The translations under genes and the position numbers were made by a program. Of a DNA stretch of 64,000 nucleotides, positions 1 to 12,657 are shown piece by piece (within the stretch, counting starts at the first letter, position 1; every line of letters begins with the position of its first letter). This DNA comes from Allodiplogaster sudhausi. Taxonomy: Eukaryota > Nematoda > Chromadorea > Rhabditida > Diplogasteridae. The stretch spans positions 3,769,001 through 3,833,000 of the forward strand of contig CALZFC010000021.1 of NCBI GenBank assembly GCA_945643635.1, written 5' to 3'. The notes under the pieces are model-generated. The model ran no database searches. It was not told the DNA's origin and was given only the letters and a program-made list of their open reading frames with translations.

Positions 1-35
<35 letters not shown>

Positions 36-586
36 ATGACAATGAGAAGGAGATGGAGTGAGAAACAAACAAAAACATTGAGATAGTGAGAGATCGAGAA
101 GAGCGAGGAAAAACTTATTTTTGCCTAATGGAAGGATAGATAGGGCAATTCAAACAAATAGGCATGCCTAGATTCCGTTAACAAAAAGAATAAAATGAAT
201 TGGCAGACCCTGGCAAAAATTTTGCAATGAACATTAGAGCTCTTGAATTGCTCGAAGAGATTAAGCATGAGTAGAATAGGAGGTGGAGAAGAAGAAGCGG
301 ATGGCGACGTGTTAACGGTGCAAGGCATTCAATTGTACGGATATGCAGATTCATTGCTCTGCACATTTATCGCTCGCTCTCCATTGTGCTTTTTCATCTT
401 CCTTTTCCCTTCCGCCCGCTGCTCTCTCCATCCCATCTGGCCTTTCCTATCCACTTCTTCTTCTGCCTCTTCTTCTTCGTTAGATCTTCGTTGCCGTGGA
501 GGCGATGCAAGAAAAATCGGAAGGCAACCGAGCAGCCTTTTACGATTTCTCTCCTTCCGGATATGGCCATCTCTTTCATCCTTCTT

Positions 587-623
<37 letters not shown>

Positions 624-1997
624 AGTGACGGGAGAAGCAAAAAGAAGAACGTGGAGCCGCGAAAACGGATGGAAACCAAAATGGGTGGGTGCAAAGGAGG
701 AATGGCGATAGCTACAATGGGAAGGGTGGTCTTGCCAAAGGACTGAGGAACAGCACTCGATTCCTCTCCGCCTCAATCACTTTTTCATCTGCGAGCCTTC
801 CTTTTCTTCCTCAGGCTTGCCTAACTGGCCTGCCGCAGCCTTGTCTACGCACGTCGCTCTGGGTGGTCCCAAACTGTGCAAGTGTGCACTTAGTTCCCGA
901 CTCTCTTTCTCTCTCAGTCTTCGTTCTCCCTTGCATCTTTTCTTTCACATCATTTCCTACTTTCGATGCATTGTGTTTTCTCTCTGCTTGTTGTATGCTC
1001 TTTCTTGGTTCGTTTTATACTGCAAATGACCTCGCGGTGGATTCATGGAGCGCTTTGTGGAATCCCTTTATCTATATTTTTGAAGGTCGAAAGTTAATCT
1101 ACTTAAAAAAAAATTAGCCAATAGCTTGGAATTATTTTCACTCTAATCCAGAACTCCGCAGGCCATGCAGTGATTTAATAAATGTAAAAATAAGCATCCT
1201 GTCAAACAGAGAGGAACTCTCACTATTCCGTGATCTGGAAACTCTTTAAATTCGACTTAAAGGTGTTATGAAAAGATTATGCTACGCAGAGGTTCAAAAA
1301 TGCCATAAAACAATTTAATGCAACAGATTAAATTCCGATCGGCCAAGTAAGGGATATATTCTTTTCTCGTTTTTTTTCTCCTCAATGAGCAGTGAAAACT
1401 CACAGAAACGTATGATTGTTTTTTCATTAAAGGAGATCTAAGGCTAATTTAATGGTGTCTTGTTTTTTCGACTTATTTGGTCGGCTTAAGCTAGAACCTT
1501 AGATTGCAAGTGTCCCGAAGTTACAAAAATCGCTCTGCCCTGAGGAAATTAACAGCATTATCTACTTTGAATTCGCGAATATTTTATCTTCCCGCCATTT
1601 TCGGAAAAAAATTGGTGAGGCCCAACCGTGGCCGGCGAGGCCATTAAACTATAGAGAGTGAAATTTTTGCATATGGTTTTAGCAACCTAGATTGGCCGGG
1701 TTTTTCTTAACACATAGGCTCACGTACCCCGTTGTCCATACCACAAGTTTCTGGGGAGGGAGGCGAGATGCAGTAGCTCCATTTCTGAGGATTGCTAACA
1801 CCGTACTTTTAAGTGATCGGGCCGCCAATCGTGGTAGGAGTTTTTCCCTTATGAACTTCTTTAAGATTGACAAATAATTGCTACTCAACCGCAGTCGCGT
1901 CTCTGTATATTCAACCAAGACATAGTCAATTCAAATGTGATTTTCAGTCAAACGATAGGCGCCAGCCACGGTGGCCTCGCTGTGATTCGAGACTGGC
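1..1997. repeat. Purine/pyrimidine microsatellites, no gene seen
   Basis: Positions 1-50 are almost pure GA dinucleotide repeat, 590-620 is a CT run, and 380-1000 is strongly pyrimidine-rich. Open frames here translate to Ser/Leu or Arg/Glu low-complexity runs, as expected for read-through of CT/GA repeats, and carry no splice-bounded conserved block. From about 1040 to 1997 the sequence is ordinary AT-rich non-coding DNA. An acceptor-like tttcag lies near 1945, just before the first exon of the next gene. Confidence 0.7.
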
Positions 1998-4900
1998 ATG
2001 AGTCGGTACGTTGCCCAAGTGCCGCTGTACCACGAGTGGCCCAGCTCGATGAAGGAGCACTTCGGTCAGCATATTAATTATTTCCATAACATTAATTAGT
2101 CAATTAGTTATTTTCAGACCGCTTGATGAAGGTTTACTCAAAGATGTCGAATCTTGGCCCCGCCTCAAATTGGAGCGCTGTCTTCAATTATACGGTTGCA
2201 AGGGTGCGTATGAGACTGCATGTTGCGTACGTGGACATCTTGAGCAAAATGGAACAATATAGGCAATTACCGTTTTGGAGAGAACATGTACAAAGAAAAA
2301 TGCCTGCAAGTGAAATCCGTAAGGATGCGCCAAAGGGTTAGCGAAATTTGATTAAGGGAGCTGTCCATGGAGATCACAATGCAATCTCATTTGGGCAAAG
2401 GAATCAGGCTAGCTTCAAATATAGCTTTGCTTTTGAAAAACTTATAGAATTGCTTTAATCAAGATAAAAGGGTGTTTCTCCTTGGCATACTGGAAAATGT
2501 AGTAGATGACAATATTGTTCGCTTCTGCATACATATGTATGTATGTGCATATGTTTGTCTGTCTTTCTGTCTCTCTCTGTCTCTCTCCCTCAGCCGCTGT
2601 CCAGGATGGGCTCCATCGATATGTCATTTCCGGGTGGCGTTGATAATTGGGCCAGCCAATACCTTAATTATTTCATCGCAGGCAGAAAGCTGAGCCTTAT
2701 TCAAAATAAAGTACTGAAAGTGGATGTAAACCTGCCGGTTTCTGCAGCCGGATATTGGCTGCACATTAGTAATGCCCGAGTAGATTCATGATACCAGAAG
2801 ACCTTATTTGGAGAATTCAATTGCTTATAGCAACAAATAATATTAAATACTCGAAGAAACAGAAAAAAAATGAAAAAAAGCATGGGAAAAGATTTTATTC
2901 AAAAATTTTCGAGGAAAGCAGGTACAGAAATCTACTGGATCATGCTACAATTGTTCATATGTAATAGAAGATACTCATACTGATATACTCCAATGCGAGA
3001 ACATGAAATTGTAGACGTACAACTACCAGATCAGCCACGGTCTCAGTGTCTTCCGCTCGATCGAATGGCCACGGCCCATGGAGGAGGACAACTTCTTCTC
3101 GCATCCAAGCGTCTGTCAGACTTTTCTTTTCTTCACCTTTCATAGGCTATTCTTATTAGAAATCAGCGGCAAATACATATAAACGTTGTTCTCAATCATT
3201 GACTTGTGCAAGGATGAAGTAGAGTGAGATAGCAGGGGCCTACATCTGCTTGTCCCTCCCTTTCGTCGCGACTTCACTCGCTATCTTTGCTCTAATCTTC
3301 GTTTACATCCCGCGAGTCTGCCGTCATGAACGTCAGAAGATTCTTGATGACATTCAGTCAGCAGCTTTTTTTTAATCATTCAAATCATACTTCTATTTTT
3401 ATTTATCTGTATTATAAAACAATGTTTGAGAAGTAACAATCGACCATATTCGACCAATTTTTAATTGTTTTTTTTTATATATTTTAAAAAGCTAATACTC
3501 TTTATCTTTTTTCATAATACAGTGTAATAAAAAATAGACGCACTTTTAAATTTGAAGCAGATCACCTATTTGACACACCTTTGGTGGGCCAGAAGACCGT
3601 ATAGACGGAAGTACACGACTCACCTTCTTTATTTATTTATATTTATCTAATAAACATATTAATTTGGCAAATATGAAAGCTCATTTCTCATATTTTACTC
3701 CCTAATTTTATGCAGAGGCGAGACAAGTATGAACTTTATTTCAAAATGTTCTTCTAAAACCCATTTGATATCTTATAAATTGAAATAAATAACCTAAATA
3801 CCGAAAATAATAGCAATCTGTTATGAGTCAACATAGTTGAACAATGCGCGCACGCGTCCAAATCAACACGCGTTTGTCAGGGTGGCTTGACAACGTGCTT
3901 TTTTAAACTACGGTAACTGGCTTTTATTGACAATACAGGTTCTCAACAGAGTACTTATTTATATTTGAACAGATGGCTAACGTAATTGATTTCTTCTGCG
4001 TGCCAGATACGCGCACGAGTTTTCGAAGAAGCAGCGGCGCATCGCGGCCGCGTGCGGCGTGGAGTACGTGCCGCCGCCGCTCATTCCACCCGCCGACACT
4101 TACGCCATGGCCTTCCAGCGGTGCCTCTCTTTCTTCTCTCTTCCTTTCCCACTAGAGCAATATCATTGTTACAGTAATTAAAGAATTATACATCAACGCC
4201 ATCAACGAAGTTAAATGCGTTGATGGCGTTAATGTAGAATTCTTTAATTACTGTAACAATCACGCCTATATGTGCAATCTGGGTGATTTGACTTATTAAT
4301 GGGTCAATCAAATCAATAACTTGAAAGTAGAAGCCTGTCTTCATAACGAATCAACCCTGAAAATTTCATAAGCATTCTCCTACTTTGAAGAAAAATATGC
4401 ATGAAAAACCGAAAGGTGATAACCTTTTGACCAGTACTGTACTAATTAATCCGTGCACTTCAATGACTCCAGGTGGTGGCGGCGCAAGTACCCTCGACTG
4501 GCTCGTCACTACAGTGCACGCGGCGAAGGCGGGCGTGCGCAGTGCACGCGGCGAAGGCGGGCGTGCGCGAGAGGAGGTGGGCGGGCGCGTAGGGCGCGCG
4601 ACCCCTCGCACGCAGCCATCGAGGATGAGGAGGCGGGTGCGCTCGATTCGCGCCTGCTGCATCCTCAGCGCACTGCATATCGGTACATCAGCTCTCGCTC
4701 AAGGTCACTCAACATGAAATTGCTGAAGAAAAACATGAATGAGAGAAAGAAAAGTGATAGAATCAATTATTGACAAGATCCTCACTCATACCACACATGT
4801 GTTCACCATTGCCCGCCTTCCTCGCAGCCTGCCTCCCTTGCCCTCGGCGAGTCCGCGTCGTCTGAGACGCGTCCACACGACGGACGCCATGATCGAGATT

Positions 4901-5193
4901 CGGCCGCCGCTTCATGCGCCTCCCGACGTGCCGAGTATCCTGATCACATCGTCTTGCCCTGACTCGAGAAGAAGCCCCTCTTCGCGTCCTCTTGAGGTGG
5001 GTCATTCTCATGCGCATTCGAGAAATCGATGAATATAAGCATTCGTTACTTGATCAACATTGAAGACACCAAAGATGAAAAGGATATTGGTCAACATCAG
5101 GTGATCGATGAAGAGAGGGCCATGGAGTCGATGTTTACCAAGATATGTTCTGAAGCCGATGCTGCTGAATTTACGCAGGTCACAGAGCTCTAA
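1998..5193 (+). CDS. Putative single-pass membrane protein, family not recognised
   Basis: I assembled nine in-phase exons: 1998-2064, 2118-2194, 2594-2725, 3030-3114, 3236-3356, 4007-4120, 4473-4682, 4828-4996 and 5101-5193 (about 355 residues). The fifth exon encodes one clear hydrophobic segment (ICLSLPFVATSLAIFALIF) followed by a basic stretch, so residues after about 145 are probably cytoplasmic. The part before it contains N-glycosylation sequons (NWS, NYT). The tail is Arg- and Pro-rich and ends in an acidic exon finishing QVTEL. Exons four to nine join by phase without conflict. The first three are less certain, and no signal peptide is visible, so the true 5' end may lie upstream. 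The seventh exon contains a 28-bp tandem duplication. I cannot assign a family or function. Confidence 0.5.
4165..4260. repeat. Short palindromic hairpin element
   Basis: The segment begins ATTGTTACAGTAATTAAAG and ends with its reverse complement, CTTTAATTACTGTAACAAT, with further pairing inward (ATCAACGCCATCAACG against CGTTGATGGCGTT). It is a roughly 96-bp hairpin in an intron of the unrecognised membrane-protein gene. It looks like a tiny foldback MITE; no target duplication is obvious and no coding capacity is present. Confidence 0.75.
4512..4567 (+). repeat. 28-bp tandem duplication inside a coding exon
   Basis: Two exact adjacent copies of a 28-bp GC-rich unit occupy 4512-4539 and 4540-4567, each beginning CAGTGCACGCGGCG. 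Because 28 is not a multiple of three, the two copies are read in different frames: the first as Ser-Ala-Arg-Gly-Glu-Gly, the second as an Arg-rich run. The exon's 3' boundary still joins the next exon in phase. Confidence 0.9.
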
Positions 5194-6607
5194 CCCATAG
5201 TGACGGCCACTTGGCATACCCCAGTTTCTGGAATTTCCTAGGAAATAACAACTTTTTAAATTTTCTACGGGGCACTATACAATGTACTTTAAATCAATGG
5301 TTAATTAGGCACACAATTCATTTTATGGACAAGATAATTAGATGAAAATGATATAGTAGGCAAAGCCAATAGTAATTTTATTGTACTGACTGTTTACTTG
5401 TGAAAACTGCAAACTTTATATCGTAAGTTCTCAGAGATCTACACACTCGGGCATTTATTCTGCTATGCTTTTTGTGCTTCATTTCTGACTTTTGATCAAT
5501 TTGATATGGAAGCCACTTGGAGCAAGGATGAATAAATCAATGAAACTATATAAATTTATATTTGGTCTGTTTGAACATATATGAGGCATACAGATATGTA
5601 TGTATATGTTTACAAATTAGTTTTCGCAAGCATATTCTTGAATCCCGTCTTTGATCGCATAGCTTCAATGCATTTCCTCGAATCTCTAACTGCATATATA
5701 GTCATTTCTCTCGTTGCGTGGCTTTCGTCTTTCGGCCGAAATCTTCCAGTCTCTCTCCCGCCCACCATATCTCTCTCTCTCTCTCTTTGAATTTAAGCGG
5801 TATTATATGTATTTTATCATGCAATCATAGGAGGAACAGACAGAATATTTAAAAAAAAAAAATCTCCCTCATGTCAGTTATTATGTGCATTGTTTTTAGT
5901 GTTCCTACTTTCTTATGCTGCAGTTGCTTCTTTTGCGGGACGTTGACGAGGTTCCTCCAGTTTTCTCCTTATCTCTGCAAAGTCTGCTCCTCACTCGTCC
6001 TCTCTCGATCTCCTCTTTACTTTCCATGCTCTTTCAGTGCTCGTTCATCCCACTCTCAAGCTATTTAGCGTTCTATCTCCAACGAATTCCTTCTCGCCCG
6101 TTCTTTTTCGCGATCTCTCTCACCCGCTCCTGCTCTCTCTCTCTCTATATCTCTCTCTCTCTTACTCTTGCTTATCTTTTCTTTCTCCGATGCTGCACAG
6201 GGACAGCCGCAGTCTAACTCTGCCTCAAGACATGAGCATTGAGAAAGCAAAAGAGGAGAAAGAATAGCGGTGGGCAGAAGCGTGGATGCGGGCATGGATT
6301 TGAAAACTGCACCAGCGGCGAGAGATAAAGGGCGTGCGAGAGAGCACGACTTCTCTCAGATGAAGAGAGAGAGAGAAAGAGAGAGAGAGAGAGTGATAGA
6401 GAAAGAGAAAGAGAGAATGAGAGGGAAAGAAGGCGATTCAATGCAGAAGGAGATATCCGGCAGGCCTTCTTCTTATCTCTCTCGAAGTCTGCTTCTTTCT
6501 CTCTCTCTTGAAGAGTGGCTGCCTCACCTCTCGTCTTTTTCTCAGTTGGCATCCTCCATCACCTTGCCAAGTGATCTCAGCCTTCATCACTTCCTTGGTA
6601 GCCGGCT
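5194..6607. other. Non-coding spacer with CT and GA microsatellites
   Basis: No exon with conserved coding content was found. The stretch holds CT-rich tracts (5765-5787, 6120-6185) and a GA-rich tract (6362-6425). Between them lies AT-rich sequence with the recurring ATGTATGTATATG motif near 5595. The promoter of the downstream tetraspanin should lie here, but no clear TATA element could be assigned. Confidence 0.6.
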
Positions 6608-9600
6608 ATGGCTGGATGCGTCAGCGCCCTTCGCGGTCTCGTCTTCGTCTTCAATACCGCATTCTGGGTTTGCTTCTTTTTTAACCCAGAAATACATACA
6701 TACATGTTATATTTTCATCATCATAATATTTCTGCAATCAAAGTGACTTTCTGGTTGTTAACTTGTGGTTATTGCCTATAAGAAAAACAGCAAATTTAAG
6801 AGTTGAGGAAAAGAGCTATTTTGAACAGTGTATTTTCTACAACAGACACGCGGTTACACCGTCTTTGCGAAAAGCCATATAAAGATAGAGTCGCTTCTAG
6901 GCAATATTTAATTAAATTAGTCACTGAAAGTGCAGACACAAAAACACAAGAGAGTTTGAATTTAACCAAATACAAGAATTAATGGTTAACATTCCAAAAT
7001 TGCTGACTTGTAGCTTCTCGGAGTGATCACTCTCGGCCTGGGCATTTGGCTCCTCTTCGACCCATCCGCATCCGACTTCTTCGCTCTTCACTCAGCCCAT
7101 GAAGGTGCTCTCGATTCATTGCTTACTATCACCATTTCAAATGTGAATAAATACATATTTATTTTTGTATATATATATTATATATTTATGTACACATGTA
7201 CAATAGGTCAGTGTGTTTCCATATCCCTGACTATCTCTCCTCTTTCGACAGGTTCTTACCGTACCGTGGCCTGGCTGATGGTGGCCGCGGGTGCAGTGGT
7301 CACTCTGCTCGGATGCTGCGGCTGCGGAGGCGCACTCAAAATGAGCCAGTGCGCACTCGTCGCGGTTAGAAGATTTATTAGTAAAGAAAAATTGTTTAGT
7401 AATAGAGTAGTAGGGTTTTATTAGTATTATTAGTTAATATGTTGGGATTTATTAGTTAAAAAAGATGTGATCTAAAGTGCTGCAGATATGTACATACATA
7501 CATATGTTTCTCTTAAGAAACCGAATCAGCGGTAGAGTTCCGACAAGTATTTGCTCGCTCTCAAATTGAACACTTTCTGATTTAATGGCCCTCCTAACTT
7601 TTGTTTGCATTATTTAGCACAATCTTTAAAAGATTGGCATGTGAATTTCCATCATGTGTCATATGACGACTGCCCTCCTGATGTCTTGCTTACAAATATT
7701 TAAATATAAAATGCTGCAGCTGAAGCATGCCGATTTGGGACCTACCTATGTATGTTAAAAATCCAAAATTATGTAGCTTGTTTACTCGCAGGAACTCATT
7801 GACCTAGGCTTTTGTTTCAGTAGAATATTCTCATAAATAAATCCTCAGAAAGAAAATTGGAGCTCTTCGCACGAGGTAACGGGGATTGAAACATTCCTTT
7901 TTTTTTAAAGTTATAACTGCAAATATAAAAAAATCAGGCAAAGTGACTAATTTCTCGTTTGTGGTAGAATCTCTGATCTATCGTTCATTTCACTTCATCA
8001 AATTAATTGCCGTAAGTTCAGGCTTGTGAAATATTGAAATAATTCGTTACGGGTTTTCCTGTTTGTCAAAATGAATAGTATGTCTGCAATTCCTTCAATC
8101 ATGTTTCAATACAATGTGACTTCTAAGTAACGTTATTGATGAGTGCATCATGACAACTGCCAAAAAATTAGCTTCCATGATTGAGTGACATTCGGACTTC
8201 TCTCTCTCTTTCTCTCTCTCTCTGGCTTCTCTAACTGGCTCTATCTCTCTGTCTATATTTCTCTCTCAATCTCGTTCGTTATCCGCATGAGCTTAATCTG
8301 CGTGCGACCTGAGCTCGCTCCCCTCACTGCCTGCCACAAGCATTTACTCGCAGGCATCATCCTCGCTCTCTCTCACTCTATTTCTCTCTTCTTCCTCACT
8401 GTCTCTCCATTTCTCTCCTCTCCCTCTCAGTCTCTTTCTCTCTTTTTCCTCTCTCTCTCTCCATTTCTCCCTTCTCTCCCTCTCTCTTTTTGCATGGCCC
8501 ACGACACAACAGCTGCTCTTTCGGCTGCCGCCTCCACATGGGAGAAAAAAGGCGGAACAGAAGGCAAAATTCTTTCTTCTTCTATCTTTCACTTACCAAA
8601 AATAAATCAATCTCTTTCAAATGACACCTATTCAGTTCTGCTGTCCAGCATTGCATATGCTAAAAGTGTTTTTTTTTCGCTATACACAATTGGATATGCA
8701 ATGTGCTGATGTGAAAAAGTTCATACAGTCAGAATAAAGATATGTTAGTGAAACTGGCAATAAATGGAAATAAAATGAAAAAATAAATTCCTTGAGTTCT
8801 TCGTGATTCTCGTGCTGGTCTTCTGCCTCGAGGTCGCCGCAGCATTCATCGCCTACAACAAACAAGTAATTTCATCATTTTTACCCGTTCCATAATTCAG
8901 CAACTGTTTACGGAATACACTCATTCCTGCTTCCATTTTTGCTTGACTCGCTCTCCAGGAGACAATCCGAGGCCATGTCGAGAGTAGCATTCTCGACACC
9001 ATTCGCAACCGGTACGCCGTTGATTCAAAACATCGCGCCGCGCTTGACTACGTGCAGAAATCGGTCTGTTCTTCTACTATAATTATTTTTTATATATTTC
9101 ATTCAAATACATTGCTTCATTCATAGACGAAGTGTAAACTGTATTCTGCTCTGTATAATTGTATCTGCTTGGACAGTTCGAGTGCTGCGGCTCGAAATCG
9201 TACCAAGACTGGCTGGGCGCTTCGTGGGACAAGAAGGGGACGCAGGTGGGAGGAGAAGGCAGCAGCAACCTCGAGCATGGCATCGGGGCAATTGGCGGAG
9301 GCAGAGGCAATGGATACGGTAGCTTCTCTACTTGCACATTCTTAATTTTGATGTAGCAATAACTGAAAAAAAAAATCTTAATTTCCCACCTTAATGTGGC
9401 ACTTTTCTAATCTTTAATCGCAAAGTTTGGAACACGACATTCTTATAGGAAAAGTGCCATCGTCGTGCTGCAACGAGCTTGGCAATGCGAACTATCCCGT
9501 GAAATGTGGCGAGAACTTTAACAGCCTTCCTCTGCACACGTACTCAGACTTCATTCATGGAAAGGTGTCACATATAGAGCATTGCTATTCGTCGTCACTT

Positions 9601-10029
9601 ACAAATCATAGATAAATCTATTTCTGCAGTATGATAAACCTCATTAGAACCGTCTGATCTTCTTCTTGCAGGGCTGCTCGGATGCGCTGTATGAGTGGGT
9701 CTACACTCACCTCGACATAGCCATCATCGTCTGCGTCGTCGCTGCTATCGTTCAGGTAATCAACTCTAATTATTAAAGGGGCTGCCCATTGAACTTAAAA
9801 TCTCTACATATTTACTGTCTGCGTTTCTGATCATGCAAATTCTTTTATTGAGCATTACGCAACTTTTTATCGTTCCTGGACAGCCTCATGAATCATAAAC
9901 AATGTTATATTTAAAAAAAAAACTAAATATGAATTAAAAATGATGACTTGTAATTAGCTCGTCGCGATGGCGCTGTCGATGATTCTCTGCTGCTGCATCA
10001 ACAGTGACCAGAAACAGTACAACTACTGA
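6608..10029 (+). CDS. Tetraspanin
   Basis: Nine exons join in phase: 6608-6667, 7014-7104, 7252-7364, 8797-8865, 8959-9063, 9177-9318, 9449-9564, 9672-9755 and 9958-10029, giving 283 residues. Four hydrophobic segments fall near residues 8-35, 52-72, 88-105 and 240-270. The large extracellular loop holds the diagnostic CCG (ECCG, about residues 148-151) plus a second Cys pair (SSCC), KCG and GCS, six cysteines in all, as expected for disulfide-stabilised loops. Juxtamembrane cysteines (GCCGCGG, LCCC) are likely palmitoylation sites. The loop has an unusual Gly-rich insert between the first two Cys pairs (about residues 172-193). Tetraspanins organise membrane microdomains with integrins, proteases and receptors; the partner here is unknown. 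Start chosen at the first Met before TM1, matching typical family length. Confidence 0.93.
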
Positions 10030-12657
10030 AGTCTCGCTTTCCATCACTCATCACACAAGAAAAAATACCATTGCGATCGCGGAATCGCCATACAACTGGG
10101 GCAAAAACCATTGCCAATGATAGTTATATAAGGGAAAACACTTAGATACAATGGTATGACTGAATGGTTATTAGCCCCAGTGGATATTAGAGTGTATGAA
10201 GCAGTGAGAGTGGAGGAGAGAATGGGGTGCCCATTTAAATATGAGATAGGTTGCAAACTAATAGTTAAACTCTGCAGTGGAAGAATGATATTAGTTTAGC
10301 ATCGATTATAATCCTCAAAGATCTGGACTTGAGAGGGATCCTCTAGTACACACCACTAGTGAAGTGGTTGTGAAATTTTTTGTATACTCCCTTGACAGGG
10401 ACGACAGTTGAAAGAGCGAGACGCAAATTGAATCCCTAGTCGAAATGACTGGGGAAAGTGAGAGGAGGCATAGCGCTAGCTCAAAAAAACCAATACGTCA
10501 GTAGTTGCCGAGCTGATGGTGAGATTAATGGTTTTTGACCAATGGATATGACGCAGTGGTTATAAGTCGGTTGCTTTAAGTGTTTTTACCCTTCGGAGCT
10601 ACGACAATGGATATAACCATTGCCGGGACACTAAGTCGCAATGGTTTTTTTCTTGTGTGATGGCTTGCTTGTATAAATACGTGATTAGTACACATTACAC
10701 ACACCCGGTACAACAAAAGTTCCCATCGGATCGATAGTGTTATTCGTTCAGTATTGAATTGCACATAGGCAAAACTGAGCGAAACAGGTGAAAAAGTACT
10801 AGTCATTCGCTACTCTAAGATTTCTTTTATTTGAATATATCAAACGCGATATACATACATACATATGGTGGACATTTTGTACCTCGTTATATGGATGAAA
10901 GAACTGATATTTTGATTCTTTTGCTTTCTGTTTGCGCCCTGGTTGTTTTACTCTTACAAAATAAAAGAAGTGCATAAACCGTGCCTTATCTCATATGTAC
11001 ATATGTTTCCCAAAAGAGAAAATGGGGAAACTGGAATTTCCTAAAGCACCCAGGATCCCAACCTGATCTTTTGCCGCGAAATTTTTTTATCCTGAAAGAG
11101 ACGCGTGTATGTGATTGATGATGTGAGGGTTATAAGCTGTAATAGCTTTATACTTGGATATATGCGCAAGTTGTGCTAGAAATGCAGTGATAGAGCGGTT
11201 AAGATACCAGATGTAGTACGAATGAATGTACATACACATGTATAACAGGTAAATATGCATTTTGAATACGGGAAGCGAGACTCGATAATACTGTATTTCC
11301 TCAAGATAACACAAAAAGTGATATTTGCGCGCTTAAAGTTCACGTCAAAGGGTGCAAAAACATTGACAGGGCTTGCAGGCATACGGAATTAACGTTACTT
11401 TCAAAGGAACTTCATAGAGCTGGGTAATCGAAGGAACAATTAAGATATAAAAGTGGCCGAACTTTGAAGGGTCATAACATAAAAATTCATACTTTGAGGT
11501 TATTTATTTTCTAGCTTAGGGAGTGCGTTAGTGAGGAATTCATTCATTAGCTGTATAGCTGGCAGCTAAATGTTATTGGAATCTAACGCGCATGCTAACC
11601 ACGTAGAGATGAATATATGTATGTATTAATGAATTAATGAATGTATGTTTGTATGTACATGTACAGAAAAGCGTATATGCAAGCTTCATGGGAACATGCA
11701 CGATTTGAATTTCAAAACAAGCATTGTGAACCGCTCTGGAAGGGAACAATCTCGCTCTTATCCTTTCAACATTTTGTGCAGTTTTTAATGTACGACAGGC
11801 GATGTCACTGCTTGGAACAACACCAACATCTCTTGACAACGATTGATGATCAAACGCACTGAGTTCCTGTAGAGAGGGCGTTAACGAGCAATGAGAGAGA
11901 GAGAGGGAGAGAGAGTATTAGAGAAACGGAGAGAGAAAGTTGGAGTTCACATAAGTAAGTAATGAGGAAAACAAATACGAGACCATTCCATTCAATCAAC
12001 AAGTCAACTGATGTAATTCATACACATATGTATGTAAGTACGATGCACGATAAAAGGAATTGGAAATACGAGTGTGTGAAAAAAGAAGAGTAGTGAATGC
12101 GCTTGTCTAACTTTACCCGAGCCGGGGTGCAAGTTATACATATGCATAACGAAAAAAAGGGATTGAAAATCTTTTTTTTTTCTCAAACAGTATTAAACAA
12201 AAAAGTAACAAATGCATTGTGCAAATATGTAGAAAAGCGCTCAGGATATATTGTATGGGGATCGAGATGCATTTGCATCCAACACACAAAAAATAATTAT
12301 TTTGAAATCTCGTCAGTGCTCTTTGCGCAGGCATGCGATTAAAGGTAGTGGAGTATATGTTATAAATGTTTTTAAAAATAAGTTGATAAGTATAACCGGT
12401 GTGCTCTTACACGAACCGAGAAATCGATACTTTCAATGTAAATGTCCGAAATAAATGGACGCATGCAAAATGTACCGCCATCATTAATGGCAGAAAAATC
12501 CGAATGGAATAATGAATGTGCCGGTTGGATGACAAGGATGAGGAAAGAGAATGGAAAGATGTCGTCTGTTGATAGTAATGAGCTATTGCTTGCTCGGTGT
12601 GATAACTTACGTTTGAATTTAATGGACAAATTGCGTCGATAAAATAAGAGCCGCTTC
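10030..12657. other. Intergenic, no gene seen
   Basis: This 2.6-kb stretch separates the tetraspanin from the 3' end of the opposite-strand GW182 gene. It contains AT-rich DNA and several TACATACATA/TATGTATGTA motifs (for example 10850-10866, 11220-11240, 12023-12036). The phrase caatggTATgACtgaatggtt recurs in variant form around 10060-10660, suggesting a degenerate local repeat. A GA microsatellite lies at 11891-11940. No splice-bounded conserved coding block was found on either strand. Confidence 0.6.

Noticed and set aside
329..694. Ser/Leu- or Arg/Glu-rich open frames over CT/GA tracts (also 6065-6552, 8185-8709, 47154-47447, 56025-56468)
   Set aside because: Dinucleotide repeats are open in several frames by composition; no conserved motif or splice partner.
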